Source: Rossellomorea marisflavi
GTDB taxonomy: Bacteria; Bacillota; Bacilli; Bacillales; Bacillaceae_B
Assembly (NCBI RefSeq): GCF_001274775.1
Contig: NZ_LGUE01000005.1
Coordinates: forward strand, 367,836-431,835
Direction: 5' to 3'
DNA length: 64,000 nt
This document shows positions 1-7,205 of this stretch, piece by piece. The notes beneath the pieces are model-generated. The model worked only from the letters and a program-made list of their open reading frames with translations, searched no databases and was not told the origin of the DNA. The translations under genes and the position numbers were made by a program. How positions within the stretch are numbered: the first letter of the stretch is position 1; each line of letters begins with the position of its first letter.

Positions 1-31
1 TTACTATGACCATATTTGTCTCAGCCTCTTT

Positions 32-343
32 TTATAGGTCGATCCAGTCTTGGGACCATTGCTCGATCCCCTTCATCAAAGGTTCAAGGGAATACCCCTT
101 TTCCGTGAGGGAGTATTCGATCCTTACGGGTGTCTCGGGGTAAACGGTACGTTTGATGATTCCTTCTTCCTCAAGATCCTTCAATCTTTCCGAGAGCAGC
201 CTGCCACTGATCCCGATGGCATCTTTGATGGCACTGTTCCGCTGAGGGCCGTTCAATAGCTGATAGATGATCAAGGTCGTCCATCTTTGACTGAGGATAC
301 CGATTGCTTTCTCGAATCGAGGACAAATTTCTGATTGTTTCAC
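32..343 (-). CDS. HxlR-family winged-helix repressor (YodB/CatR-like)
   Basis: A 103-residue DNA-binding protein covering the usual HxlR length. It starts at a GTG nine bases after a GAAGGAGG site. Cys7 lies just before the first helix, in the segment EICPRFEKAIGILSQRW; in the B. subtilis relatives YodB and CatR the equivalent Cys senses quinones, diamide and other electrophiles. Divergent transcription from a catD/catE pair, with palindromic sites in the shared 146-bp gap, suggests it represses that pair and itself. The link is inferred from context and family, not shown. It could instead be an ortholog of another HxlR sensor such as HypR. Confidence 0.85.
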   Translation of the reverse strand: MKQSEICPRFEKAIGILSQRWTTLIIYQLLNGPQRNSAIKDAIGISGRLLSERLKDLEEEGIIKRTVYPETPVRIEYSLTEKGYSLEPLMKGIEQWSQDWIDL

Positions 344-368
344 AGCTTGCGCCTCCTTCTATATGCCT

Positions 369-454
369 AGTATACCACATTTGAGGTTTTTTAGTAATTT
401 GTTTACTTGACACAACCTAGTTATTTAAGTAAAGTAAGTTACATAAAGTAACTT
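369..454. promoter_or_regulatory. Divergent promoter region with two inverted repeats, candidate HxlR operators
   Basis: For the rightward genes a TTGACA box (407-412) is followed after 17 bases by TAAAGT (430-435). For the leftward regulator a TATACT box (reverse strand, 369-374) has TTACTA 17 bases upstream (392-397). Two inverted repeats overlap these elements: AGTAA-N5-TTACT at 393-407 and the longer AAGTTAC-ATAAA-GTAACTT at 436-454, just downstream of the rightward -10. TTAC/GTAA half-sites with five-base spacing resemble known YodB/CatR operators, so these are the probable repressor sites. Confidence 0.65.
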
Positions 455-489
455 TATGATTTAATACAACAAGGAGGAACAGATCTTTT

Positions 490-864
490 ATGCAATCAAT
501 TGCTTCATTCATTTTACGTATCGTTCTCGGGTTTACATTTTTTGTCCACGGGTTGGATAAGTTTCAGGGAGGGCTCTCCAATACGGCGGACTTCTTCTCC
601 AGCATGGGAATCCCAGGATTCATGGCCTATATCGTAGCCGTCATCGAGCTTGTCGGCGGCGTGGCCATGATTCTCGGGCTTGGAACAAGAATCATCGGAG
701 CCCTATTTACCTTGGTTATGCTCGGTGCCATCGTGACGGTTAAATTTTCTGCCGGTTTTGTGGGAGGCTATGAGTTGGATGTGGCACTGCTGGCCATGTC
801 GGTTTACTTCATTTTATCAAGTCAATCTGCATTTGCATTAGATAATCGCTGGAAGAAAGCATAG
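490..864 (+). CDS. catD: DoxX-family membrane protein, CatD-like
   Basis: A 124-residue integral membrane protein with four hydrophobic segments and the DoxX signature near the N-terminus (ILRIVLGFTFFVHGLDKF). B. subtilis catD (yfiD) encodes a DoxX protein paired with the CatE ring-cleavage dioxygenase and induced by catechol and quinones. Here the next gene starts 15 bases later and is a two-domain VOC dioxygenase, matching that operon. The exact function of DoxX proteins is not settled; a role in membrane redox or quinone handling is inferred. An AAGGAGG site lies 12 bases before the ATG. Confidence 0.8.
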   Translation: MQSIASFILRIVLGFTFFVHGLDKFQGGLSNTADFFSSMGIPGFMAYIVAVIELVGGVAMILGLGTRIIGALFTLVMLGAIVTVKFSAGFVGGYELDVALLAMSVYFILSSQSAFALDNRWKKA

Positions 865-879
865 AGGAGGAAGAGTTCA

Positions 880-1731
880 ATGGGATTTCATGAATCTCCG
901 AATACGTATGTTGGGAATGTGACGATCAAGGTGACGGATCTAGAGCGATCGCTCTCGTTTTACAAAGAAGTCATCGGTTTTGATGTGTTGGAACAAAGCA
1001 GACATAAGGCTGTCCTGACTGCTGATGGGAAGGTGCCCCTCCTTACGATCATCCAGCCGGAAGGGGTACAGGCAAAACAAGGGAGGACGACAGGACTCTA
1101 CCATTTTGCCATCCTGCTACCTTCACGGAAGGAACTGGGCAAGAGTCTCCATCATCTTCTTGCGTCGAATATCCAACTCGGATCAGGGGATCATGAAGTC
1201 AGCGAAGCCCTGTATCTTTCTGACCCGGACGGCAACGGAATCGAAATCTATCGTGACCGCCCATCATCCGATTGGATATGGAACGGCGATCAGGTCAGGA
1301 TGGGTACCGAGCCTGTTGATGCGCGAGCAGTCCTTGCTGAATCAGATGAAGAGCCGTGGACAGGTCTTCCTGCCGATACGGTCATGGGACATATCCATCT
1401 TCATGTGAATGATCTGAAGGCAGCCGAAGCGTTCTACCATGACGGACTCGGATTCGATGTCGTCACCCGCTACGGGGGCCAGGCGATCTTCATGTCGACG
1501 GGGCGCTATCACCATCATATCGGACTGAACACGTGGAACGGGACAGGGGCGCCACGTCCGGCAGAGAATCAGGTCGGCCTGGATGCCTATACGCTCGTAT
1601 ATCCATCTCAGTCAGCTCTCGATGAAGCTGCAGTGAACCTTCGAGCGATCGGCGCGAGTGCTGACCAGTCTGAAAACGGGTTCCACACAAAGGATCCGTC
1701 AGGCAATAAAATCAAGTTGATCACCCTCTAA
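880..1731 (+). CDS. catE: Two-domain VOC (glyoxalase/extradiol dioxygenase) protein, CatE-like
   Basis: 283 residues made of two vicinal-oxygen-chelate modules, roughly 10-128 and 168-283. By analogy to B. subtilis CatE it would be an Fe(II) ring-cleaving dioxygenase acting on catechol-type compounds, detoxifying what the upstream repressor senses. Candidate metal ligands are His75 and Glu122 in the first module and the HIHLH cluster (171-175) and His211-213 in the second. At the position where the second module often has a Glu (GN-x-x-E), this protein has GNKIK with Lys278, so which module binds metal is uncertain. A GGAGG site precedes the ATG and a terminator follows the gene. Confidence 0.78.
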   Translation: MGFHESPNTYVGNVTIKVTDLERSLSFYKEVIGFDVLEQSRHKAVLTADGKVPLLTIIQPEGVQAKQGRTTGLYHFAILLPSRKELGKSLHHLLASNIQLGSGDHEVSEALYLSDPDGNGIEIYRDRPSSDWIWNGDQVRMGTEPVDARAVLAESDEEPWTGLPADTVMGHIHLHVNDLKAAEAFYHDGLGFDVVTRYGGQAIFMSTGRYHHHIGLNTWNGTGAPRPAENQVGLDAYTLVYPSQSALDEAAVNLRAIGASADQSENGFHTKDPSGNKIKLITL

Positions 1732-1735
1732 GAAG

Positions 1736-1770
1736 AAGGGCTTCCCGTTTTGTACGGGAGCCCTTTTTTG
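1736..1770 (+). terminator. Intrinsic terminator after catDE
   Basis: AAGGGCTTCCCG pairs with CGGGAGCCCTT across a seven-base loop with one bulge, followed by six T. It closes the catD-catE unit. Confidence 0.85.
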
Positions 1771-1849
1771 GTTGAGCGGATATGAGCAATTCCGTGTTAA
1801 ACCACTCATGAAAGTGGGATAATGATACAACAAGAAAGGGGCGTGACTC

Positions 1850-2827
1850 ATGAAATTAAGCGTATTGGATCAAACGGTCCGGACCGTAGGAGAAGAGGCG
1901 GGGGAGGCGTTCAAACAGACAGGGGAGCTTGCGCGGCTGGCAGAAGAGTGGGGCTATACAAGGTTTTGGGTGGCAGAGCATCATAATACAAACGGCATGG
2001 CTGGTACTGCTCCACAGGTGCTCATCTCACATCTTGCTTCCATTACAGAGAAGATCCGCATCGGTTCTGGAGGCGTCCTCCTGCCTCAGTACAGCCCGCT
2101 GAAGATAGCGGAAGATTTCAAGGTTCTCGAAACGCTTTTTCCCGGCCGGATCGACCTTGGCATCGGACGGTCACCTGGTGGGTCGTATGAGACCAGGATC
2201 GCCCTTACGGATGGAGTGAAAAAGAGCATGAACGAATTCCCTCATCAAGTAGAGGATCTTCAGTCCTATTTGTGGAACCTGGGAGAATCGAAGGTCCGGG
2301 CATATCCCATGACAGAAGGACGCGTGATTCCGTGGATCCTCGGCATCACCCACAGGGGAGCAAGGCTTGCGGCGGAACTCGGTACAGCGTTCACCTTCGG
2401 TCATTTCATCTCACCGGCCAACGGGAAGAGGGCGATGGATCTTTACCATGAACAGTTCCGGCCATCAGCAGGACTTCAGGATCCGAAGAGCAATGTGTGC
2501 ATATTCGTCGTCTGTGCCCCGACACAGGAAGAAGCCGAGCGCCTTGCCATGACGCAGGACCATTGGCTGCTTGAAGTTGAAAGGGGCATCGACACCCGCA
2601 TTCCCACACAGGCATCGGCTGAAAGCGGGATTCTACGACCTTCGGAAATAGAGAAGATCAAAGACAACCGGAAGAGGATGCTTATCGGAACTCCCCAGAA
2701 GGTGAAGGAGGAGCTGGATATGCTCAGTGAAGTATACAGGACGGACGAGTTCATGATCATCACGAACATAGCTGACTTTGAGGCGAAGAAAAGGTCGTAT
2801 GAACTGTTGGCGGAAGCCGTTTTATAA
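1850..2827 (+). CDS. LLM-class flavin-dependent oxidoreductase (luciferase-like monooxygenase)
   Basis: 325 residues of the bacterial-luciferase TIM-barrel family, single-component alkanal-monooxygenase-like type common in Bacillus. Visible hallmarks are RFWVAEHHNTNGMAGTAP near residues 39-56, IRIGSGGVLLPQYSPLK and the phosphate-contacting stretch DLGIGRSPGG. Such proteins use FMN and a flavin reductase partner to oxidise small substrates; the substrate cannot be read from sequence. A single gene with its own GAAAGGGG site 8-10 bases before the ATG, head-to-tail with catE and convergent with the next gene. Confidence 0.85.
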   Translation: MKLSVLDQTVRTVGEEAGEAFKQTGELARLAEEWGYTRFWVAEHHNTNGMAGTAPQVLISHLASITEKIRIGSGGVLLPQYSPLKIAEDFKVLETLFPGRIDLGIGRSPGGSYETRIALTDGVKKSMNEFPHQVEDLQSYLWNLGESKVRAYPMTEGRVIPWILGITHRGARLAAELGTAFTFGHFISPANGKRAMDLYHEQFRPSAGLQDPKSNVCIFVVCAPTQEEAERLAMTQDHWLLEVERGIDTRIPTQASAESGILRPSEIEKIKDNRKRMLIGTPQKVKEELDMLSEVYRTDEFMIITNIADFEAKKRSYELLAEAVL

Positions 2828-2858
2828 AAAAAGCATAAGGAGAGGCCTCCTTATGCTT
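2824..2858 (-). terminator. Intrinsic terminator of the MBL-fold gene
   Basis: Perfect 12-bp stem AAGCATAAGGAG/CTCCTTATGCTT (2831-2842 with 2847-2858) and a four-base loop. Reading leftward it is followed by seven T. The stem overlaps the last codons of the leftward gene; rightward there is no T run, so it mainly serves the minus strand. Confidence 0.8.
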
Positions 2859-3933
2859 CCCACCAGTAGGGTGTGCCCCTTTCTCCTTTTTCGACTACCA
2901 GTCGCTCCCCAATCTTGGGGGTGAGGAGGGGGATATTCAATTGCTGGGCAGAGGCAGATACCCGTTCAATTGGATCAGTCCAAGAATGGAATGAAAGGAC
3001 GAATGCTCCCCAGTGGACCGGAAGCATGAGATCACCACCCACATCAAGGTGGGCCTGAGCGGTTTCTTCCGGCATCATGTGGACGTCCTTCCAGCGGGGA
3101 TCATATTGGCCGCACTCCATGATGGTCAAATCGAACGGTCCGTAGTTCTCCCCGATCTTCTTGAAATGAGTCCCGTAACCTCCATCCCCCGAATAAAACA
3201 CTTTCTTTGATTTCCCTATTATGCACCAGGAGCCCCAAAGCGTAGCGTTGCGATCATTCACGCTCCGTCCTGAAAAATGCCTCGACGGCGTAAAGGCAAG
3301 CTTCAGCCCCTTCCAATCCAGTTCATCCCACCAGTCTGCTTCCGTTATGCGTCCTGATTCCACTCCCCAACGTTCCAAATGACTTCCGACCCCGATCGGT
3401 ACAAAGAATTGAGGGATATACTCTTTCAGCAGTTTGATGGTACCGTAATCCAAATGATCGTAATGATCGTGTGAAAAAAGGATGGCATCGATGGGCAGAA
3501 GATCTTCGGTGGAGAACGGAAGGCCTTTGCTGAACCGGTTTCCAGAAAGCCATGGGAATGGAGTGGGCGCTTTTCCGAACATGGGATCCAAGAGCAGTCG
3601 CTTTCCTTCTAGTTCAAGCAGGGTGGCTGAATGACCGAACCACGTGATGGCTGTCTCGTGTATATGGGTTCCCGGCTTGATTTGGACCATGGGAATGGCC
3701 TCTGCAGGCTTCCGCTCCGTGTCTTTTTTCATGAAGTCTTTGAGCATCCCAACGGTGGAGGAGAAGCTGGTGCCCATGTTGATTTCTTCTATATTTTTAA
3801 ATGATCCATCCTTGAACGCGGTGGAAGATTCCACGCGTGCCTTGGAAGGCTTTCTTCCCAGTGGTGGGTAGAAGCGCAGGATGGCGATGGTGGAAATGAG
3901 CAGGATGAGAGCGATGGTGATGATGGCAGTCAT
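2851..3933 (-). CDS. Metallo-beta-lactamase-fold hydrolase, NAPE-PLD-like, membrane anchored
   Basis: 360 residues with an N-terminal membrane segment (about 2-20) and a C-terminal MBL-fold domain of the UlaG/NAPE-PLD branch (COG2220). Metal ligands are clear: SHDHYDH gives His155, His157, Asp159 and His160, then His219, Asp250 and His307. The family includes phosphodiesterases acting on N-acylphosphatidylethanolamine and other phosphodiesters; the bacterial substrate is unknown. The N-terminal anchor would place the catalytic domain at the membrane face. Standing alone, it gives no pathway clue. Confidence 0.82.
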   Translation of the reverse strand: MTAIITIALILLISTIAILRFYPPLGRKPSKARVESSTAFKDGSFKNIEEINMGTSFSSTVGMLKDFMKKDTERKPAEAIPMVQIKPGTHIHETAITWFGHSATLLELEGKRLLLDPMFGKAPTPFPWLSGNRFSKGLPFSTEDLLPIDAILFSHDHYDHLDYGTIKLLKEYIPQFFVPIGVGSHLERWGVESGRITEADWWDELDWKGLKLAFTPSRHFSGRSVNDRNATLWGSWCIIGKSKKVFYSGDGGYGTHFKKIGENYGPFDLTIMECGQYDPRWKDVHMMPEETAQAHLDVGGDLMLPVHWGAFVLSFHSWTDPIERVSASAQQLNIPLLTPKIGERLVVEKGERGTPYWWEA

Positions 3934-4078
3934 GGCGTCGTTCCTTTCGAGAGTGATCTAGATAGGAAAAGTATAGCTTGATAGGTGTTATTCTGTCCAA
4001 GATGGGGGATAGTCAGAAGTGGTGTTGGTTATTTTGTACTAAGAACTGTGAGTGGAGTCTGTATGTAATAGAAATAGT

Positions 4079-4205
4079 AGACCGTTCCATTTCGCTGCGG
4101 CGGCTGCTTTCCGGCGGGGAGGCAGCCTGAGCCGCTTCGGCTGGCGCCTCCAGGGTCTCAACCTTGCCTCTGATCCACGCAGGAGTCAGCCGCCTCCGCT
4201 TCATT
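4079..4205. repeat. Dispersed GC-rich palindromic repeat, copy A
   Basis: Runs from AGACCGTTCCATTTCGCTG to CCGCCTCCGCTTCA. It carries internal inverted repeats (for example GCCGCTTCGGC) and the motif CAGGGTCTCAACCTTGCC. It matches copy B (238 bases downstream, same orientation) almost base for base, and copy C at 22745-22867 in opposite orientation more loosely. Similar elements are, from memory, abundant in Bacillaceae intergenic regions; a REP-like nature is inference. Confidence 0.75.
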
Positions 4206-4316
4206 GCACTCTTTGATGGTGTAAGGGTATCAAGTTGATGGGTTAGGTATCCACACTAAATTCTCTCGATATCTACCAGACTTATACTGCCCTAAGACAC
4301 ATGTTTCTTAGTAAGC

Positions 4317-4429
4317 AGACCGTTCCATTTCGCTGGCGGCTGCTTTCCGGCGGGGAGGTAGCCTGAGCCGCTTCGGCTGGCGCCTTCAGGGTCTCAACCT
4401 TGCCTCTGATCCACGCAGGAGTCAGTCGC
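4317..4429. repeat. Dispersed GC-rich palindromic repeat, copy B
   Basis: Same element as copy A, lacking two to three bases after TTCGCTG and diverging after CAGGAGTCAG, so its right end (the CCTCCGCTTC part) is missing or replaced. The two copies differ at only a few internal positions, which points to recent duplication or conversion. Confidence 0.75.
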
Positions 4430-4568
4430 GACATCCTTTATACACGGAATAGGAAAGGAAGGTCGCCCTTTCTTTCGTTGCTTGGAGTCAATCAAATCGT
4501 ATAAAAAGAAAACCCGGGCCGAATCTCATAAAGAGAATCGGCTCGGGTTCTTTTGTGCTTGATATGAA

Positions 4569-4997
4569 TCAGAAGCTTTCTGTTTTCAATTCCACGTCGA
4601 TGTTGCCGCGTGTTGCTTTGGAGTACGGGCATGCTTGGTGTGCTTTTTCAATGAGATCTTTTGCTTCGCTTTCGTCTACGCCGTTGATGGCAGCTGTGAG
4701 GACGACTGCGAGTTTGAAGCCGCCGTCGGTGTCTTTGCCGATGGATACTTCAGCTGTTACGCGTGAGTCGATTTTCTTGCGTTCTTGACGTGCAACCATG
4801 TTAAGGGCGCTGTCGAAGCAGGCTGCGTAGCCTGCTGAGAATAGTTGTTCCGGGTTGGTGGAATCCATATCACCAGATCCGCCGAGGGATTTAGGCATGG
4901 CCAAATCAAAATCGATCAATCCGTCGCTGCTTACCACTTTACCTGTACGTCCACCGTCTGCTGTTGATTTTGCTGTGTATAATGTTTCCATGTTCAT
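4569..4997 (-). CDS. ohr: Organic hydroperoxide reductase Ohr
   Basis: 142 residues of the OsmC/Ohr family. The two catalytic cysteines are present: Cys60 (AGYAACFDSAL) and Cys123 (QACPYSKATRG). Ohr reduces fatty-acid and other organic hydroperoxides using lipoylated partners as electron donor. It may start at Met1 or Met3. It is transcribed away from ohrR, whose product represses it in B. subtilis; two candidate OhrR boxes lie in the shared gap. This is the standard ohrA-ohrR arrangement. Confidence 0.95.
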   Translation of the reverse strand: MNMETLYTAKSTADGGRTGKVVSSDGLIDFDLAMPKSLGGSGDMDSTNPEQLFSAGYAACFDSALNMVARQERKKIDSRVTAEVSIGKDTDGGFKLAVVLTAAINGVDESEAKDLIEKAHQACPYSKATRGNIDVELKTESF

Positions 4998-5020
4998 TCA
5001 CTCCTTGAGTTTTTTTATTT

Positions 5021-5113
5021 AATTAGGTTGTGCGCAATTGATTACTACAAAACCTATATTACATCTGTTCGTTTCAATTGTCAACAATTTAATTTTGTGC
5101 AATTAAATTTGAT
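5021..5113. promoter_or_regulatory. Two candidate OhrR operators in the ohr/ohrR gap
   Basis: Two AT-rich partly palindromic boxes share the core TTGTGC with flanking AATT: AATTAGGTTGTGCGCAATTG near 5021-5040 next to ohr, and CAATTTAATTTTGTGCAATT near 5085-5104 (continuing AAATTTG) next to ohrR. The second resembles the B. subtilis OhrR box, which is built from paired AATTAAATT elements. One box beside each gene suggests repression of ohr and autoregulation. Confidence 0.6.
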
Positions 5114-5174
5114 GATTTCATTTTTATTCTGTATGATATCGGTAGTTAGTTTAATAAGAAAGGACATGAAATCA

Positions 5175-5609
5175 ATGAAGGAATTATTGCTTCTTGAGAA
5201 TCAAATCTGTTTTAAGATTTACTCTGCCGAGCGGGAGATTACGAAATTATATAGAGAACTTCTGGATGAGATCGGCCTCACATATCCACAGTATCTGGCC
5301 ATGCTCGTCCTTTGGGAGAAGGGGACGGTGACTGTCAAGGAGCTTGGAAAACATCTTTTCCTTGATTCCGGTACGCTGACTCCGATGCTGAAGAGGATGG
5401 AGGCAAACGGGCTTGTGGAACGCCGGCGTTCTGTTGAAGATGAACGTAGTGTATGTATTACCCTGACACAGGATGGGGAAAACATGAGGGAAAAAGCTGA
5501 ATGCGTGCCGACCCGCCTTCTTGAGAATCTGGATATGAACCCTGAAGAATTGATGCAGCTAGATGGCACACTATCAACAATCCTGAAGAAGCTGCGGCAT
5601 CAGGGATAA
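5175..5609 (+). CDS. ohrR: MarR-family organic peroxide sensor OhrR
   Basis: A 144-residue MarR winged-helix repressor. The segment LENQICFKIYSAEREITKLY contains the N-terminal Cys that is oxidised by organic peroxides in OhrR, and the recognition region DSGTLTPMLKRMEANGLV is typical. An AAAGGA site is 10 bases before the ATG at 5175; an alternative ATG at 5166 would place the sensing Cys at residue 15, as in B. subtilis, but leaves only about two bases to that site. An upstream open frame to 5028 exists but has no support. Only one conserved Cys near the N-terminus suggests the one-Cys type, although Cys residues at about 96 and 107 deserve a look. Confidence 0.93.
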   Translation: MKELLLLENQICFKIYSAEREITKLYRELLDEIGLTYPQYLAMLVLWEKGTVTVKELGKHLFLDSGTLTPMLKRMEANGLVERRRSVEDERSVCITLTQDGENMREKAECVPTRLLENLDMNPEELMQLDGTLSTILKKLRHQG

Positions 5610-5611
5610 GG

Positions 5612-5899
5612 TCATTCGGCTGTTTCCTTCGTTCCCCTGTAGGTCAGGAAAGACGTCTTCATGGAAGCGAAGCTGCCGATGGCTGCATAGCCATAAAAGA
5701 AGCCCATGAAGATCCCGGTGGCAAGATGACCTTTGTGGCTGACGAATATCGAGAGAAGAAGTCCGAAGATGATGGCAATCGTCGGTACCCAGAATGGGCG
5801 CGGTTTGATGGTGATCTTGATCAACTGGGTCAGGACGATGATGATGGGAATGGCCGTGACGGCATCCCAGAAATTCGTATGAATCGTCGGAAAGTCCAT
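5612..5899 (-). CDS. Small hydrophobic membrane protein, unrecognised
   Basis: 95 residues with three likely membrane segments (about 16-29, 37-54 and 58-76) and a short polar C-terminus. An AGAGGTGG site eight bases before the ATG supports translation. Its stop lies two bases from the ohrR stop (convergent). The overall design resembles phage holin-like small membrane proteins, but I see no diagnostic motif and assign no function. Confidence 0.7.
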   Translation of the reverse strand: MDFPTIHTNFWDAVTAIPIIIVLTQLIKITIKPRPFWVPTIAIIFGLLLSIFVSHKGHLATGIFMGFFYGYAAIGSFASMKTSFLTYRGTKETAE

Positions 5900-5983
5900 G
5901 CTGTCTCCACCTCTTCAACTGAATTAGTAGTAGTATAACCGGGTTCCCATGGCTTATTCTTTTGTAAACGTGGAGCACAACGT

Positions 5984-6016
5984 AAAAAGCCAGGCATTGA
6001 CCATGCCTGGCTTTTT
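5984..6016 (-). terminator. Intrinsic terminator after the flavodoxin-like gene
   Basis: AAAAAGCCAGGCAT pairs perfectly with ATGCCTGGCTTTTT around a five-base loop. It lies 20 bases past the leftward stop codon. The symmetric A/T runs could allow termination in both directions. Confidence 0.85.
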
Positions 6017-6035
6017 GAGATGGTGTTTATATCGG

Positions 6036-6572
6036 TTACTTGAATGCTTCATTCCAGCGTGCTGCTTTAAGAAGGGATGCTTCATCATTCAGGATTTCGC
6101 CCGGTTTGACACCGGCACCTATGATATAGTCGACAAATTCCATGTTTACGAATTCGCAAATGTAATTGAACTGCTGTACAAGGGGGAGCCCCTTCACTTT
6201 GGCGCTGGTACCGCCTGTGATGATGACGTAGGCTTTCTTTTTCTTCAGTTCTTCCTTCAGGTTGAAACGGTCATCGCGAAGATACTGGCTCCAGCGATCG
6301 AAGAAGTCCTTCATCGGTCCGCTCATTCCGTACCAATACAGAGGGGTGGCGAATAATAGGACATCATGCTCTTCCATGAGGGTGACGAGTTTTTCGTAAT
6401 CATCATCCACCGGTGAGAATCCTTCAGGCGTGTGCCTGAGGTCGGTGATGGCTTCAATGGTAAGGTCTGCCAGGGTGACGATGGTGTGATCGGTCCCTTC
6501 CACTGCTTTACGGGCAAGGGTTTCTGAATTCCCATTTTTTCTCGTACTACCTAGCAACGTCAAAATCTTCAA
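6036..6572 (-). CDS. Flavodoxin-like NAD(P)H-dependent oxidoreductase
   Basis: 178 residues with a flavodoxin fold. The FMN phosphate loop GSTRKNGNSE (residues 8-17) and the second flavin loop TPLYWYGMSGPMKDFFDRW are visible. Family members reduce quinones, azo compounds or nitroaromatics, or serve as FMN reductases such as B. subtilis YwqN. The start codon is TTG, supported by AAGGAGTG about eight bases upstream. It may belong functionally with the electrophile-stress genes at the left end; that is inference. Confidence 0.85.
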   Translation of the reverse strand: MKILTLLGSTRKNGNSETLARKAVEGTDHTIVTLADLTIEAITDLRHTPEGFSPVDDDYEKLVTLMEEHDVLLFATPLYWYGMSGPMKDFFDRWSQYLRDDRFNLKEELKKKKAYVIITGGTSAKVKGLPLVQQFNYICEFVNMEFVDYIIGAGVKPGEILNDEASLLKAARWNEAFK

Positions 6573-6651
6573 TCGAAGTCACTCCTTTTGTGAAATAGGC
6601 GATAGTATATTTAGTATGTCAACACACTTTGGGAGGTGTCACTTTCTTTTC

Positions 6652-7110
6652 TCACTTCCGGCGCTTGAAGCCTTCTTCCCGGAGATAATGGGCAGCGTCT
6701 TCATATCCGCCGAAACTATCTTCGAGATTTTCTCCAGAATAAATAGTCCAGCGGTCATCTTCTTCCGTGAGCAAGAGGGTGTGTCCCTCTGCGTCGATCC
6801 AGGTCTGTTCTTCAGGCGGAAGTATTTCTTCTTCCGTACTCAGGAAGGAGATTGAATCTGTGATGATTGTGCGTAATTGCTCTTCATCAAAGTCCCTTAC
6901 ATTCACGAGTCCTTTGGCATTTGGCGAATAACCCGGAAGATTGCCTGTATAGACGAAGGCGTTCCCGTTCGGGTGAAGGTGGTAGACGACGGTCGTTTTC
7001 TCGTACAGGCTGTCTTCAAAGTGATAGTTCACCCGGCCGAGGGATACGTCCTTGCGGGTCAGCTCCTCGAACCCTTCTATGATCGTGCATTTTTGTTCAA
7101 ACGTCAGCAT
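6652..7110 (-). CDS. Conserved hypothetical acidic protein
   Basis: 152 residues, rich in Glu, Asp and aromatic residues, without signal peptide or membrane segment. The first half looks like a beta-rich domain (TTVVYHLHPNGNAFVYTGNL) and the second contains two EED-type acidic turns. I do not recognise a family or a catalytic motif. A GAGGATG site precedes the ATG. It is divergent from the helicase gene, with about 95 bases between the starts. Confidence 0.65.
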   Translation of the reverse strand: MLTFEQKCTIIEGFEELTRKDVSLGRVNYHFEDSLYEKTTVVYHLHPNGNAFVYTGNLPGYSPNAKGLVNVRDFDEEQLRTIITDSISFLSTEEEILPPEEQTWIDAEGHTLLLTEEDDRWTIYSGENLEDSFGGYEDAAHYLREEGFKRRK

Positions 7111-7205
7111 GTTTCATCCTCATTTCTGTTTTCGATTGTCCCATTATAGCATAGAGCCTATGTATCTTGGTTCGTTCCATGTATAATGGACCAAGAGGTG
7201 ACAGT

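Larger units (their letters stand above)
3934..4568. other. Non-coding gap with two copies of a GC-rich repeat
   Basis: The 635 bases between the MBL gene and ohr contain no convincing gene. Two direct copies of an approximately 115-125-bp GC-rich element (annotated separately) fill much of it. The last 70 bases hold a weak hairpin upstream of the ohr stop (AACCCGGGCCGAATCTC with GAATCGGCTCGGGTT, 4511-4550), a plausible leftward terminator for ohr. Confidence 0.6.
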
